This document shows positions 34,905 to 44,796 of a stretch of 64,000 bases of DNA, piece after piece. Source of the DNA: Flavobacterium sp. (GTDB lineage: Bacteria; Bacteroidota; Bacteroidia; Flavobacteriales; Flavobacteriaceae); NCBI GenBank assembly GCA_014379405.1, contig JACMLU010000023.1:1-64000 (forward strand), written 5' to 3'. The notes under the pieces were generated by a model. The model was not told the origin of the DNA, searched no databases, and saw only the letters and a program-made list of their open reading frames with translations. A program made the translations under genes and the position numbers. How positions within the stretch are numbered: the stretch's first letter is position 1; the number at the start of each line of letters is the position of its first letter.

Positions 34905-37439
34905 TTACTTTTTGGCAGCTGGTTTCTTTGCAGCAGGTTTTTTTGCGGCTGTTGTTTTCTTGGTAGTTGTCGCTTTTTTAGCGGCTACTTTTTTGGCTGG
35001 CGTTTTCTTGGCAATCATTTCTTGAACTTCGGCCAATGTCAATTTTGTAGCATCAACATCTTTGCTCAATTCAATTTTGATTTTACCTTTGGTTATCACC
35101 GATCTTCCCCAACGGGCTTTTTCAACCAAAATCCCTTCTTCCGTCCAGTTGTGCAAAACCTTGTCGATATTTTTTTGTATTTTATCTTCAATCAATTCTT
35201 CGATATCCGATTGAGACAAATTATCAAAATTGTATTTCTTGCTTACATTAATAAAAATTCCATCCCATTTGATAAATGGTCCAAAACGCCCTGTTCCTTT
35301 TTGAACCGGTTCTCCTTTGTAAGTAGCAATTGGAGCATCGGCTTGTGCTTTTTCATCAATCAATTCCTGTGCTCTCACTATGGTCACATCCAATGGATTT
35401 TCGCCTTTTGGCAAAGAAACAAAAACACTCCCGTGACGAACATAAGGTCCAAATCGTCCATTGCTCACTTCAACTTCTTCTCCTTTATAAGTACCTAAAT
35501 TTTTTGGCAATAAAAACAAATCCAATACTTCTTCTAATGTAATGTTGCCAATATTTTGGTCATTCATCAAACTGGCAAATTTCTTCTCTTCATCATCGGC
35601 AGCTCCAATCTGTGCCATCGGTCCAAATTTTCCTAAACGAACCGAAACTGGCTTCCCCGTTTTAGGATCTGTTCCAAGAATTCTTTCACCACTTTCTCTA
35701 TCGGCATTGGCTTCTACATCTTTCACCGTTGGGTGAAATTTATCATAGAACTCCTGCATCATAGTTGCCCATTCGATATTTCCTTCGGCAATTTCATCAA
35801 AATCTTGTTCCACTTTGGCAGTGAAATTATAATCCAAAATGTTTCCGAAATTCTTAACCAAGAAATCCGTAACAATGGTTCCAATATCTGTTGGCACTAA
35901 TTTTCCTTTATCAGAACCTGTATTTTCTTTCAGCAACTTCTCGCCTACTTTTCCAGATTGCAAAGTCAATTGTGTATAATTACGCTCTTGACCATCTAAA
36001 TTTCCTTTTTCAACATAATTTCTGTTGATAATAGTAGAAATTGTTGGCGCATAAGTTGATGGACGACCAATTCCTAATTCTTCCAACTTTTTAACCAAAG
36101 AAGCTTCGGTGTATCTTGCGGCTGGACGAGAATATCTTTCGGTAGCAGTGATGTAATTGTTTTGTAATTTTTCGTTAACCTTCATTGCTGGAAGCATTCC
36201 TTCTTGTTCCTCTTCATCGTCATCATGACCTTCCAAATATACTTTCAAGAAACCTTCAAAAAGCAAAACCTCTCCAGAAGCAGTAAATATTTCACCGTGA
36301 TTATTGGCGGTAATTTTAACGTTGGTTCTTTCTAATTCGGCATCGCTCATTTGCGAAGCTAAAGTTCTTTTCCAAATCAAATCATACAAACGCGCTTGAT
36401 CTCTATCAATGTTCACGGTGTGACGCGACATATCCGTTGGACGAATCGCTTCGTGAGCTTCCTGAGCACCTTTACTTTTATTGACAAAAGTTCGTGGTTT
36501 CGAAAACTCTTTTCCATACGACTTGATAATTTCGGCCTGAGCCGCTTCCATCGCTTCTTTTGATAAATTCACACTATCGGTTCTCATATAAGTAATTAGT
36601 CCCGCTTCGTACAAACGTTGCGCTAATTGCATTGTGATTCCAACAGGTAAATACAATTTTCTCGCTGCTTCTTGTTGCAAAGTCGAAGTGGTAAAAGGCC
36701 CAGTTGGTGATTTTTTGGTAGGTTTGGTTTCTAAATCAGAAACCTTGTATGTAGAACCAACATTCTTGTTCAAGAAATCTTCGGCTTCTTTTTTGGTATT
36801 GAAATTCTTTGGTAGTTTGGCTTTGAATGTTTTTCCAGCTTCGTTGGTGAATTCAGTAACGATTGAATAGGTTGCAACAGCATTGAAATTTTGAATTTCT
36901 CTTTCTCTTTCCACAATCAAACGAACCGAAACCGACTGTACACGTCCTGCTGAAAGTCCGCCTTTGATTTTTCTCCAAAGTACAGGAGACAATTCATAAC
37001 CCACTAATCTGTCCAAAACTCTTCGGGCTTGTTGGGCGTTTACTAAATTATAATCTATTTCACGTGGATTGTCAATGGCTTTTAGAATGGCAGTTTTCGT
37101 GATTTCGTGAAAAACAATTCGCTTTGTTTTTGAAGCATCTAATTTTAATTCTTCGGCAAGATGCCAAGAAATAGCTTCCCCCTCGCGATCCTCATCCGAA
37201 GCCAACCAAACCATATCGGCTTTCTTGGCAAGTCCTTTTAGTTTAGTAACCAAAGCTTTTTTATCGGCAGAAACTTCGTATTTGGGTTTAAAACCATTTT
37301 CTACATCTACGCCAATTTCTTTGGAAGGCAAGTCGGCAATATGCCCATAACTTGATTCGACTTGGTAGTCGCTCCCCAGAAATTTTTCAATTGTTTTTGC
37401 CTTTGCTGGTGACTCTACTATAACTAAATTCTTTGCCAT
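34905..37439 (-). CDS. topA: DNA topoisomerase I
   Basis: The 844-residue enzyme relaxes negative supercoils by cutting one strand. The N-terminal Toprim domain starts MAKNLVIVESPAKAKTIEKF and includes LASDEDREGEAISWHL with the acidic metal ligands. The nucleophile Tyr is in GLITYMRTDSVNLS. Conserved FTTSTLQQEAARKL and RYTEASLVKKLEELGIGRPS follow. The C-terminal part has several topoisomerase repeats (TGRFGPF, NGRFGPYVRHG) without zinc-finger cysteines, then a lysine-alanine-threonine-rich tail of about 40 residues that may bind DNA. A -7 element (TACTTTTG) lies at 37467-37460. The arginase-fold gene follows six bases later. Confidence 0.97.
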   Translation of the reverse strand: MAKNLVIVESPAKAKTIEKFLGSDYQVESSYGHIADLPSKEIGVDVENGFKPKYEVSADKKALVTKLKGLAKKADMVWLASDEDREGEAISWHLAEELKLDASKTKRIVFHEITKTAILKAIDNPREIDYNLVNAQQARRVLDRLVGYELSPVLWRKIKGGLSAGRVQSVSVRLIVEREREIQNFNAVATYSIVTEFTNEAGKTFKAKLPKNFNTKKEAEDFLNKNVGSTYKVSDLETKPTKKSPTGPFTTSTLQQEAARKLYLPVGITMQLAQRLYEAGLITYMRTDSVNLSKEAMEAAQAEIIKSYGKEFSKPRTFVNKSKGAQEAHEAIRPTDMSRHTVNIDRDQARLYDLIWKRTLASQMSDAELERTNVKITANNHGEIFTASGEVLLFEGFLKVYLEGHDDDEEEQEGMLPAMKVNEKLQNNYITATERYSRPAARYTEASLVKKLEELGIGRPSTYAPTISTIINRNYVEKGNLDGQERNYTQLTLQSGKVGEKLLKENTGSDKGKLVPTDIGTIVTDFLVKNFGNILDYNFTAKVEQDFDEIAEGNIEWATMMQEFYDKFHPTVKDVEANADRESGERILGTDPKTGKPVSVRLGKFGPMAQIGAADDEEKKFASLMNDQNIGNITLEEVLDLFLLPKNLGTYKGEEVEVSNGRFGPYVRHGSVFVSLPKGENPLDVTIVRAQELIDEKAQADAPIATYKGEPVQKGTGRFGPFIKWDGIFINVSKKYNFDNLSQSDIEELIEDKIQKNIDKVLHNWTEEGILVEKARWGRSVITKGKIKIELSKDVDATKLTLAEVQEMIAKKTPAKKVAAKKATTTKKTTAAKKPAAKKPAAKK

Positions 37440-37542
37440 ATCACTAATGTTTGTGCCGACAAAAGTATATGATTTTTTTAAATTTTGGGTTTTTTAAAAT
37501 TTAAAAGTGAATTTAATCGAAGAATTTCAGGTTTTGAACTAG

Positions 37543-37710
37543 ATGGTTTCTCTAGATTTCGACGAAATAAATCGCAATAATTATCAATTATTTATTAATT
37601 CTATTAGTAACAAGTTCAATAAAAACTCTTTTTCGAAAAGAGATTATAAATATGTTTTAACAGGATTATATATAATAGGTAAAACTATTTTCTTTATCGA
37701 TTCTACTTAA
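37543..37710 (+). CDS. Possible small protein, 55 residues
   Basis: An ATG at 37543 opens a frame of 55 codons in the gap between topA and miaB. It starts MVSLDFDEINRNNYQLFINS and ends KTIFFIDST. The start has charged residues, the end a hydrophobic stretch. I do not recognise it. The frame uses ordinary codons, but the region is AT-rich, no clear promoter or ribosome signal precedes it, and a hairpin (CTCTTTT-TCGA-AAAGAG, 37626-37642) lies inside it. It may be spurious. Apart from this the gap holds the topA -7 element and the miaB promoter. Confidence 0.25.
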   Translation: MVSLDFDEINRNNYQLFINSISNKFNKNSFSKRDYKYVLTGLYIIGKTIFFIDST

Positions 37711-37737
37711 AACATTGTTAATTCTTCATCTGACATC

Positions 37738-37769
37738 TTGTCATATTTATTGAAATTGCTATATCTTTG
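37738..37769 (+). promoter_or_regulatory. Promoter of miaB
   Basis: TTG at 37738-37740, 21 bases, then TATCTTTG at 37762-37769: a full match to the Bacteroidota consensus. The ATG follows 18 bases after the -7 element, so the leader would be about a dozen bases. Confidence 0.7.
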
Positions 37770-37786
37770 CACTTTGAAAAAACAAG

Positions 37787-39232
37787 ATGGAAAAGATTAT
37801 TGACGAAAACAAACAAGGCGAAAGTCTTGTTCTAGAATACAAACCCGAGAATACCAAAAAACTCTTTATAGAAAGCTATGGCTGTGCGATGAATTTTTCC
37901 GACAGCGAAATCGTGGCTTCCATACTGTCATCCAACGGATACAACACCACACAGACTTTGGAAGAAGCCGATTTAGTTTTGGTCAACACCTGTTCCATTC
38001 GTGATAAAGCGGAACAAACCGTTCGAAAACGATTGGAAAAATACAATGCCGTAAAACGCATCAATCCAAAAATGAAAGTGGGAGTTTTGGGCTGTATGGC
38101 AGAACGCTTGAAAAGCCAATTTCTTGAAGAAGAAAAAATCGTTGACCTCGTTGTTGGCCCAGATGCCTACAAAGATTTGCCTAATTTATTGGCCGAAGTC
38201 GAAGAGGGTCGAGATGCCATCAACGTGATTTTGTCGAAAGATGAAACTTATGGTGATATTTCCCCTGTTCGATTAATGAGTAACGGAATTACGGCTTTAG
38301 TTTCCATCACTCGCGGTTGCGACAATATGTGCACTTTTTGTGTGGTTCCTTTCACTCGCGGACGAGAACGCAGTCGTGAACCACAAAGTATAATGAAGGA
38401 AATTCAGGATTTGTGGGACAAAGGTTTTAAGGAAATTACACTTTTGGGACAAAATGTAGACAGTTATTTATGGTATGGCGGCGGTTTGAAAAAAGATTTT
38501 GTAAACGCTAGCGAAATGCAAAAAGCCACAGCAGTAGATTTTAACCAATTATTGGAAATGGTGGCCGTTGGTTTCCCGAAAATGCGCATTCGATTTTCAA
38601 CTTCCAATCCCCAAGATATGCACGAAAGCGTATTGCACGTGATTGCGAAACACGACAATATTTGCAAACACATTCATTTACCCGTTCAATCGGGCAGCAA
38701 CCGAATCCTGAAGGAAATGAATCGTTTGCACACCCGAGAAGAATACATGACTTTGATTGACAAAATCAGGACTATTATTCCAAATTGCTCGATTACACAA
38801 GATATGATCTCAGGTTTTCCAACCGAAACCGAAGAAGATCACCAAGATACTTTGAGTTTAATGGATTACGTGAAATATAATTTTGGGTATATGTATTCCT
38901 ATTCTGAACGCCCAGGAACATTGGCCGAACGCAAAATGGATGATGATGTTCCAGAAGCAACCAAACTGCGAAGATTACAAGAAATTGTCGATTTGCAACA
39001 AAAAAGTTCTTGGTTTCGCAGCGAGGAATTTATTGGAAAAACGACAGAAGTATTGATCGAAAAAGTCTCCAAAAAATCAGAAAACGATTGGTCAGGAAGA
39101 AATTCGCAAAGTATTGTGGTGGTATTTCCAAAAGAGAATTATAAAATTGGAGATTTTGTAAATGTAAAAATCACAAGTTGCACCAGCGGAACTTTAAAAG
39201 GAGAAGCAGTTGGATACTCTGAAATGAATTAA
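37787..39232 (+). CDS. miaB: tRNA-2-methylthio-N6-dimethylallyladenosine synthase
   Basis: The 481-residue radical-SAM enzyme adds a methylthio group to N6-isopentenyl-adenosine 37 in tRNAs that read codons starting with U. The N-terminal MTTase domain holds three cluster cysteines (SYGCAMN, NTCSIRDKA, GCMAE). The radical-SAM cluster is in RGCDNMCTFCVVPFTRG. The C-terminal TRAM domain runs from about residue 415. It is the first gene of a plus-strand run that leads to groEL, with its own strong promoter. Confidence 0.96.
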   Translation: MEKIIDENKQGESLVLEYKPENTKKLFIESYGCAMNFSDSEIVASILSSNGYNTTQTLEEADLVLVNTCSIRDKAEQTVRKRLEKYNAVKRINPKMKVGVLGCMAERLKSQFLEEEKIVDLVVGPDAYKDLPNLLAEVEEGRDAINVILSKDETYGDISPVRLMSNGITALVSITRGCDNMCTFCVVPFTRGRERSREPQSIMKEIQDLWDKGFKEITLLGQNVDSYLWYGGGLKKDFVNASEMQKATAVDFNQLLEMVAVGFPKMRIRFSTSNPQDMHESVLHVIAKHDNICKHIHLPVQSGSNRILKEMNRLHTREEYMTLIDKIRTIIPNCSITQDMISGFPTETEEDHQDTLSLMDYVKYNFGYMYSYSERPGTLAERKMDDDVPEATKLRRLQEIVDLQQKSSWFRSEEFIGKTTEVLIEKVSKKSENDWSGRNSQSIVVVFPKENYKIGDFVNVKITSCTSGTLKGEAVGYSEMN

Positions 39233-39235
39233 AAA

Positions 39236-39382
39236 ATGACTAAAAAAAATATAATCATCGCCATACTTACTTTCGTTATTGGATTTGGCTCTACATTCTA
39301 TATCATTAGAACCTATTTCCCAAAGCAAAAAGTTGAAAAAACAGTATCTTTAAAAGATACGTTGACAAAAACCGACAAGTAG
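39236..39382 (+). CDS. Small single-pass membrane protein, 48 residues
   Basis: Three bases after the miaB stop an ATG opens 48 codons: MTKKNIIIAILTFVIGFGST, then FYIIRTYFPKQKV and a charged end (TLTKTDK). Residues 5-24 are a clear membrane segment with a basic N-terminus, and the rest would face the periplasm. I do not recognise a family. It lies between miaB and the sigma-54 activator with three and nine bases on the two sides, the spacing of an operon, which supports a real gene despite its size. Confidence 0.65.
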   Translation: MTKKNIIIAILTFVIGFGSTFYIIRTYFPKQKVEKTVSLKDTLTKTDK

Positions 39383-39391
39383 AACAATACT

Positions 39392-40648
39392 ATGGAAACA
39401 GTTCAATCAATAAAACAACGATTCGAGATTATCGGGAATGACCCGAAGCTCAATCGCGCAATAGAAAAAGCAATTCAGGTGGCACCAACTGATATTTCGG
39501 TATTGGTTGTGGGTGAAAGTGGTGTTGGAAAAGAAAGTATTCCGAAAATTATCCATTCACTTTCGCATAGAAAACACGGAAAATACATTGCCGTAAACTG
39601 TGGAGCTATTCCAGAAGGAACCATTGACAGTGAACTTTTTGGTCACGAAAAAGGGTCGTTTACAGGTGCAACTTCAACCCGTGAAGGTTATTTTGAAGTG
39701 GCCAGCGGCGGAACAATTTTCTTGGACGAAGTGGGCGAATTGCCTTTAACAACGCAAGTTCGATTGCTTCGAATCCTTGAAAATGGCGAATTTTTAAAAG
39801 TAGGTTCCTCACAAGTTCAAAAAACCGATGTCCGAATTGTGGCTGCCACGAATGTCAATTTGTTTGACGCCATCGAAAAAGGAAAATTCCGGGAAGATTT
39901 GTATTACAGATTGAGCACAGTGGACATTACCTTGCCTCCTTTGCGTGACCGAAAAGACGATATTCATTTATTGTTTAGAAAATTTGCAGCTGATTTTGCC
40001 CATAAATACAAAATGCCTCCCATCAAACTGGACGATTATGCGGTTCAGTTATTGCAAAAATTTCGCTGGAGCGGGAACATTCGACAGTTGCGAAACGTAG
40101 CAGAACAAATTTCTGTTCTCGAAACCAATCGCGATATTACAGTAAACACTTTACAATCGTATTTACCTATAGAAGGAAGTAATTTGCCCTCGGTTATAAA
40201 AGACCGAAAAAACGAGAGCGATTTCAATACCGAAAGAGAAATTTTGTACAAAGTGCTTTTTGACATGAAGAGTGATTTGCACGATTTGAAAAAATTAACC
40301 TTGGAATTGATGCAAAATGGAAGTGCAAAAGTTCAAGAAGCCAATTCGCACCTCATCAAAAAAATATATGGTGCAAAAGAAGATGACAGCGAAATAGATT
40401 TTGAAGAGGAACCAAGAACAGCCGTTATCACGACTTCAAACAATAACGACAATTATCAGGTTCAGGAAGACAATTACCAATTTGCCGAAAGTGTAGAGGA
40501 AGAAGAAGTCCTAAGATTAGAGCAAAAAGAGATTGAAATGATAAAAAAATCTTTGGAGAAAAACAAAGGAAAACGCAAAATGGCAGCTGACGAATTGGGG
40601 ATATCCGAGAGGACACTCTACCGTAAAATAAAACAGTTTGATCTTTAA
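39392..40648 (+). CDS. Sigma-54-dependent activator without a sensor domain
   Basis: The 418-residue protein starts almost at once with the AAA+ activator domain: Walker A GESGVGKES, the sigma-54-contacting loop GSFTGAT (usual GAFTGA), the Walker B region GGTIFLDEVGELP, and the Arg-finger region RIVAATN followed by FREDLYYRL. A linker with low-complexity acidic sequence follows, then a C-terminal Fis-type HTH (RKMAADELGISERTLYRKIK). There is no receiver, GAF or PAS domain, so its control must come from level or partners. It sits between a small membrane gene and lptE, which suggests envelope genes as targets, an inference only. Confidence 0.88.
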   Translation: METVQSIKQRFEIIGNDPKLNRAIEKAIQVAPTDISVLVVGESGVGKESIPKIIHSLSHRKHGKYIAVNCGAIPEGTIDSELFGHEKGSFTGATSTREGYFEVASGGTIFLDEVGELPLTTQVRLLRILENGEFLKVGSSQVQKTDVRIVAATNVNLFDAIEKGKFREDLYYRLSTVDITLPPLRDRKDDIHLLFRKFAADFAHKYKMPPIKLDDYAVQLLQKFRWSGNIRQLRNVAEQISVLETNRDITVNTLQSYLPIEGSNLPSVIKDRKNESDFNTEREILYKVLFDMKSDLHDLKKLTLELMQNGSAKVQEANSHLIKKIYGAKEDDSEIDFEEEPRTAVITTSNNNDNYQVQEDNYQFAESVEEEEVLRLEQKEIEMIKKSLEKNKGKRKMAADELGISERTLYRKIKQFDL

Positions 40649-40681
40649 AAATTGAATATCTTTGAACTTTTTAAATATAAA

Positions 40682-41185
40682 ATGAAGCACTTACACTATA
40701 TTTTTGCAACCATACTCCTTTTGACTTTTAGTAGCTGTAACGTTTACAACTTCACCGGAACTGGTAAAATTGACGCCAAAACTTTTCAAGTGAGTTTTTT
40801 TCCAAACAATGCAGAATTGATTGAACCTGGAATTGACAGAACTTTTACTTTGGAATTGCAAGACCTTATCCAAAATCAAACTAATTTGAATTTAGTTAAA
40901 ACTGGAGGAGATTTAGCTTACGATGGAGAAATTGTAGATTACAGAATAAGCCCGATGACTGCGACTGCCGATCAGCAAGCCGCACAAAATAGATTGACCA
41001 TTAGAGTAAATGTACGGTTTACCAATAAAAAGAAAGATACTGATAATTTCGAAAAAACATTCGATTTCTATTATGATTATCCTGCAGCTCAACAACTCAA
41101 TGGAGAAACTTTAAACAAAGCCATAAAAGAAATTTTCGAAAGAATAACCCAGGACATATTTAATGAATCATTGGCAAAATGGTAA
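40682..41185 (+). CDS. lptE: LptE-like lipopolysaccharide assembly lipoprotein
   Basis: The 167-residue lipoprotein begins MKHLHYIFATILLLTFSSC (lipobox Cys19). The following NVYNFTGTGKIDAKTFQVSF and the alternating beta strands match Bacteroidota LptE, the plug that helps LptD insert lipopolysaccharide into the outer membrane. I start at 40682 because the signal peptide begins there; the frame is open ten codons further upstream. It lies between the sigma-54 activator and a conserved protein, in a plus-strand run with secG. Confidence 0.85.
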   Translation: MKHLHYIFATILLLTFSSCNVYNFTGTGKIDAKTFQVSFFPNNAELIEPGIDRTFTLELQDLIQNQTNLNLVKTGGDLAYDGEIVDYRISPMTATADQQAAQNRLTIRVNVRFTNKKKDTDNFEKTFDFYYDYPAAQQLNGETLNKAIKEIFERITQDIFNESLAKW

Positions 41186-41223
41186 TAACCAGTTGGCAGT
41201 ATTCAGTGGTCAGTTTACAGACG

Positions 41224-41256
41224 AACACTGAACACTGAACACTGAACACTGAACAC
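41224..41256 (+). repeat. Seven-base tandem repeat AACACTG in the leader of 41260
   Basis: AACACTG occurs four times in perfect register (41224-41251) plus a partial fifth copy, ending four bases before the ATG at 41260. Upstream, CAGT-containing copies (about 41193-41217) are roughly complementary, so the tract may fold on itself. A change of copy number would alter the spacing before the start codon. Confidence 0.8.
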
Positions 41257-41259
41257 AAA

Positions 41260-42105
41260 ATGAATGTAACCGATTATACTTATTTAATTAACAAACCCGA
41301 TGCTATCAATGAAAAGCAAACGGATGACTTGGCAAGAGTGCTTGATGAATTTCCTTATTTTCAAAGTGCCAGAGCTTTGCGATTAAAAGGACTCTACAAT
41401 CAAAATAGTTTTAAGTATAATTATGCTTTAAAAGTTACTGCATCACATACCACCGACAGAACGGTTTTATTTGATTTCATTACCTCAGATACATTTGTGG
41501 CAATACAAAAAGGGCTATACGACAAAAAATTATCACAACTTTTAGATATTAGCGTGGTTGATTTTGAAGTAATCAAACCCGAGATAAAGCTAGAACAGAA
41601 AGTCAACACTCTAGAACAATCTATTCTTACCTCTATAAAAGAAGCTTCAGAAGCTGAAGAAAGTACAAAAATAGCGGTTGAAAAACTGGACATTGGAAAA
41701 CCTTTGGATTTCTCGGTAAACGAAAAACATTCCTTTCAAGAATGGCTGCAACTCGCCAGAATTGAGCCTATTCTAAGAGAAAAAGAAAACTCAGCCGGTC
41801 CTGAAACAGCACCATTAGACGAGGAAAAGAAGAAAAAAGCCGAATTGATAGATAAATTTATCGAATCGAATCCAAAAATCTCTCCTATAAAACACACCAC
41901 AACTTCTGCAACCTTCGCAGAATCAGCAAATACGGACACTTCCTACTTGATGACTGAGACTTTGGCGAGAGTTTATTTAGAACAAAAAAAATATCAAAAA
42001 GCAATTCAAGCTTATGAAATATTAATTTTGAAATATCCAGAAAAAAGTAGTTTCTTTGCAGACCGTATTTCGGATATTGAGATTTTACAACATAATAATA
42101 AATAA
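41260..42105 (+). CDS. Conserved protein with TPR-like C-terminus
   Basis: The 281-residue protein has no signal peptide. The N-terminal third (MNVTDYTYLINKPDAINEKQ through FPYFQSARALRLKGLYN) is helical. The middle is charged and low in complexity. The C-terminal 60 residues carry a tetratricopeptide-like pair (ETLARVYLEQKKYQKAIQAY with YEILILKYPEKSSFFADRI). I do not know its function. Its position between lptE and secG, four bases before the latter, suggests a role linked to the envelope or secretion. A seven-base tandem repeat lies right before its start. Confidence 0.8.
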   Translation: MNVTDYTYLINKPDAINEKQTDDLARVLDEFPYFQSARALRLKGLYNQNSFKYNYALKVTASHTTDRTVLFDFITSDTFVAIQKGLYDKKLSQLLDISVVDFEVIKPEIKLEQKVNTLEQSILTSIKEASEAEESTKIAVEKLDIGKPLDFSVNEKHSFQEWLQLARIEPILREKENSAGPETAPLDEEKKKKAELIDKFIESNPKISPIKHTTTSATFAESANTDTSYLMTETLARVYLEQKKYQKAIQAYEILILKYPEKSSFFADRISDIEILQHNNK

Positions 42106-42108
42106 ACA

Positions 42109-42447
42109 ATGAGCACATTTTCGATTTTTTTAGTTTTAATTACAATAGTTTGCTTTCTATTGATTGTAGTAATAATGGTTCAAAACCCTAAAGGTGGTGG
42201 ATTATCCTCTTCAATAGGTGGTTCTCAAATGTTGGGTGGAGTACAAAAAACAACCGACTTTTTAGATAAAAGTACTTGGACATTGTCTGCAGTATTAATT
42301 GCTCTTATATTACTTTCCAGTTTAAGTTTTGGAGGATCATTAAGCGACACAGATTCTAAAATTATTGAAAAATCAGAAACTACTGCTCCTGTTCAAAACG
42401 CTGTTCCAGCTCAAAACACTCCAGCAGCTGAACCAGTAAAGAAATAA
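42109..42447 (+). CDS. secG: Protein translocase subunit SecG
   Basis: The 112-residue protein has two membrane segments (about 2-20 and 53-72) joined by the SecG hallmark MVQNPKGGGLSSSIGGSQML. SecG assists SecYE in moving preproteins across the inner membrane. The C-terminal tail is rich in Ala, Pro and Gln (PVQNAVPAQNTPAAEPVKK) and longer than in many homologues. It overlaps nothing but follows the upstream gene with three bases between, and a strong terminator ends the run at 42471. Confidence 0.93.
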   Translation: MSTFSIFLVLITIVCFLLIVVIMVQNPKGGGLSSSIGGSQMLGGVQKTTDFLDKSTWTLSAVLIALILLSSLSFGGSLSDTDSKIIEKSETTAPVQNAVPAQNTPAAEPVKK

Positions 42448-42470
42448 TTTTATTTCAAAAAATAGATAAA

Positions 42471-42501
42471 ATGCCAGCCTGTCAAAGCTGGCATTTTTTT
42501 T
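42471..42501 (+). terminator. Terminator between secG and groES
   Basis: ATGCCAGC pairs with GCTGGCAT around an eight-base loop and is followed by seven T. It separates the lptE-secG run from the chaperonin genes. Confidence 0.92.
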
Positions 42502-42588
42502 AGGAAAAATTGTCAGTTTTAATCTGTTGGCATAATTTCTGACTTTTAAAAAATCAATTAAAAATAAATAAATAAAAAACATATCATT

Positions 42589-42864
42589 ATGGCTTTAAAT
42601 ATTAAACCGCTTTCAGACCGCGTACTTATTGAACCTGTTGCTGCCGAAACACAAACTGCATCAGGAATCTTCATTCCAGACACTGCAAAAGAAAAACCAC
42701 AAAAAGGAACTGTTGTTGCTGTTGGAAATGGCACAAAAGAACACGATATGACAGTAAAAGTTGGCGATACTGTTCTTTACGGAAAATATGCAGGAACAGA
42801 ATTGAAATTAGAAGGAAAAGATTATTTGATTATGCGTGAAGACGATATCTTGGCAATCATCTAA
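42589..42864 (+). CDS. groES: Co-chaperonin GroES
   Basis: The 91-residue protein caps the GroEL chamber. It has the family N-terminus ([20 protein letters not shown]), the mobile loop with SGIFIP, and the closing [20 protein letters not shown]. It lies 40 bases before groEL and 87 after the secG terminator. I looked for a CIRCE element (TTAGCACTC-N9-GAGTGCTAA) upstream and saw none, so HrcA control is not indicated. Confidence 0.97.
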   Translation: MALNIKPLSDRVLIEPVAAETQTASGIFIPDTAKEKPQKGTVVAVGNGTKEHDMTVKVGDTVLYGKYAGTELKLEGKDYLIMREDDILAII

Positions 42865-42883
42865 GAATTAAACAGTAAGATAA

Positions 42884-44533
<1,650 letters not shown>

Positions 44534-44567
44534 TATCAAACCGAAAGGAAAAACCAATAGTTAAAAG

Positions 44568-44598
44568 AATCCGAAGTTTTAAAGCTTCGGATTTTTTT
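44568..44598 (+). terminator. Terminator after groEL
   Basis: AATCCGAAG pairs with CTTCGGATT around a short loop, followed by seven T. The same 31 bases recur at 47195-47225. Confidence 0.9.
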
Positions 44599-44758
44599 AT
44601 ATGTATATTCAAAGCAAAAAAATCATTTTTTAAGATTTGAACACGCATTTTTGACACAAATTATTTTGCTAAATGTAACAAGATAATTAAAGTTTCTATA
44701 AATTCCGCTTAATCCAACAGCAGGGTTTTACTTATAAATATGTTTTCCTTTCAAGAAA

Positions 44759-44766
44759 TATATTTG
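44759..44766 (+). promoter_or_regulatory. Candidate -7 element for the gene at 44797
   Basis: TATATTTG followed by TAC matches TAnnTTTG, 30 bases before the ATG at 44797. It lies inside the longer frame that would start at 44740, which favours the later start. Confidence 0.55.
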
Positions 44767-44796
44767 TACTTTTCTACTCTATTAAAAGCCTCAAAA

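Noticed and set aside
37626..37642. CTCTTTT-TCGA-AAAGAG hairpin as a terminator
   Set aside because: No T-run follows on either strand and no gene ends nearby.
42502..42588. CIRCE heat-shock operator before groES
   Set aside because: I looked for TTAGCACTC-N9-GAGTGCTAA in the 87 bases and found no such inverted repeat.
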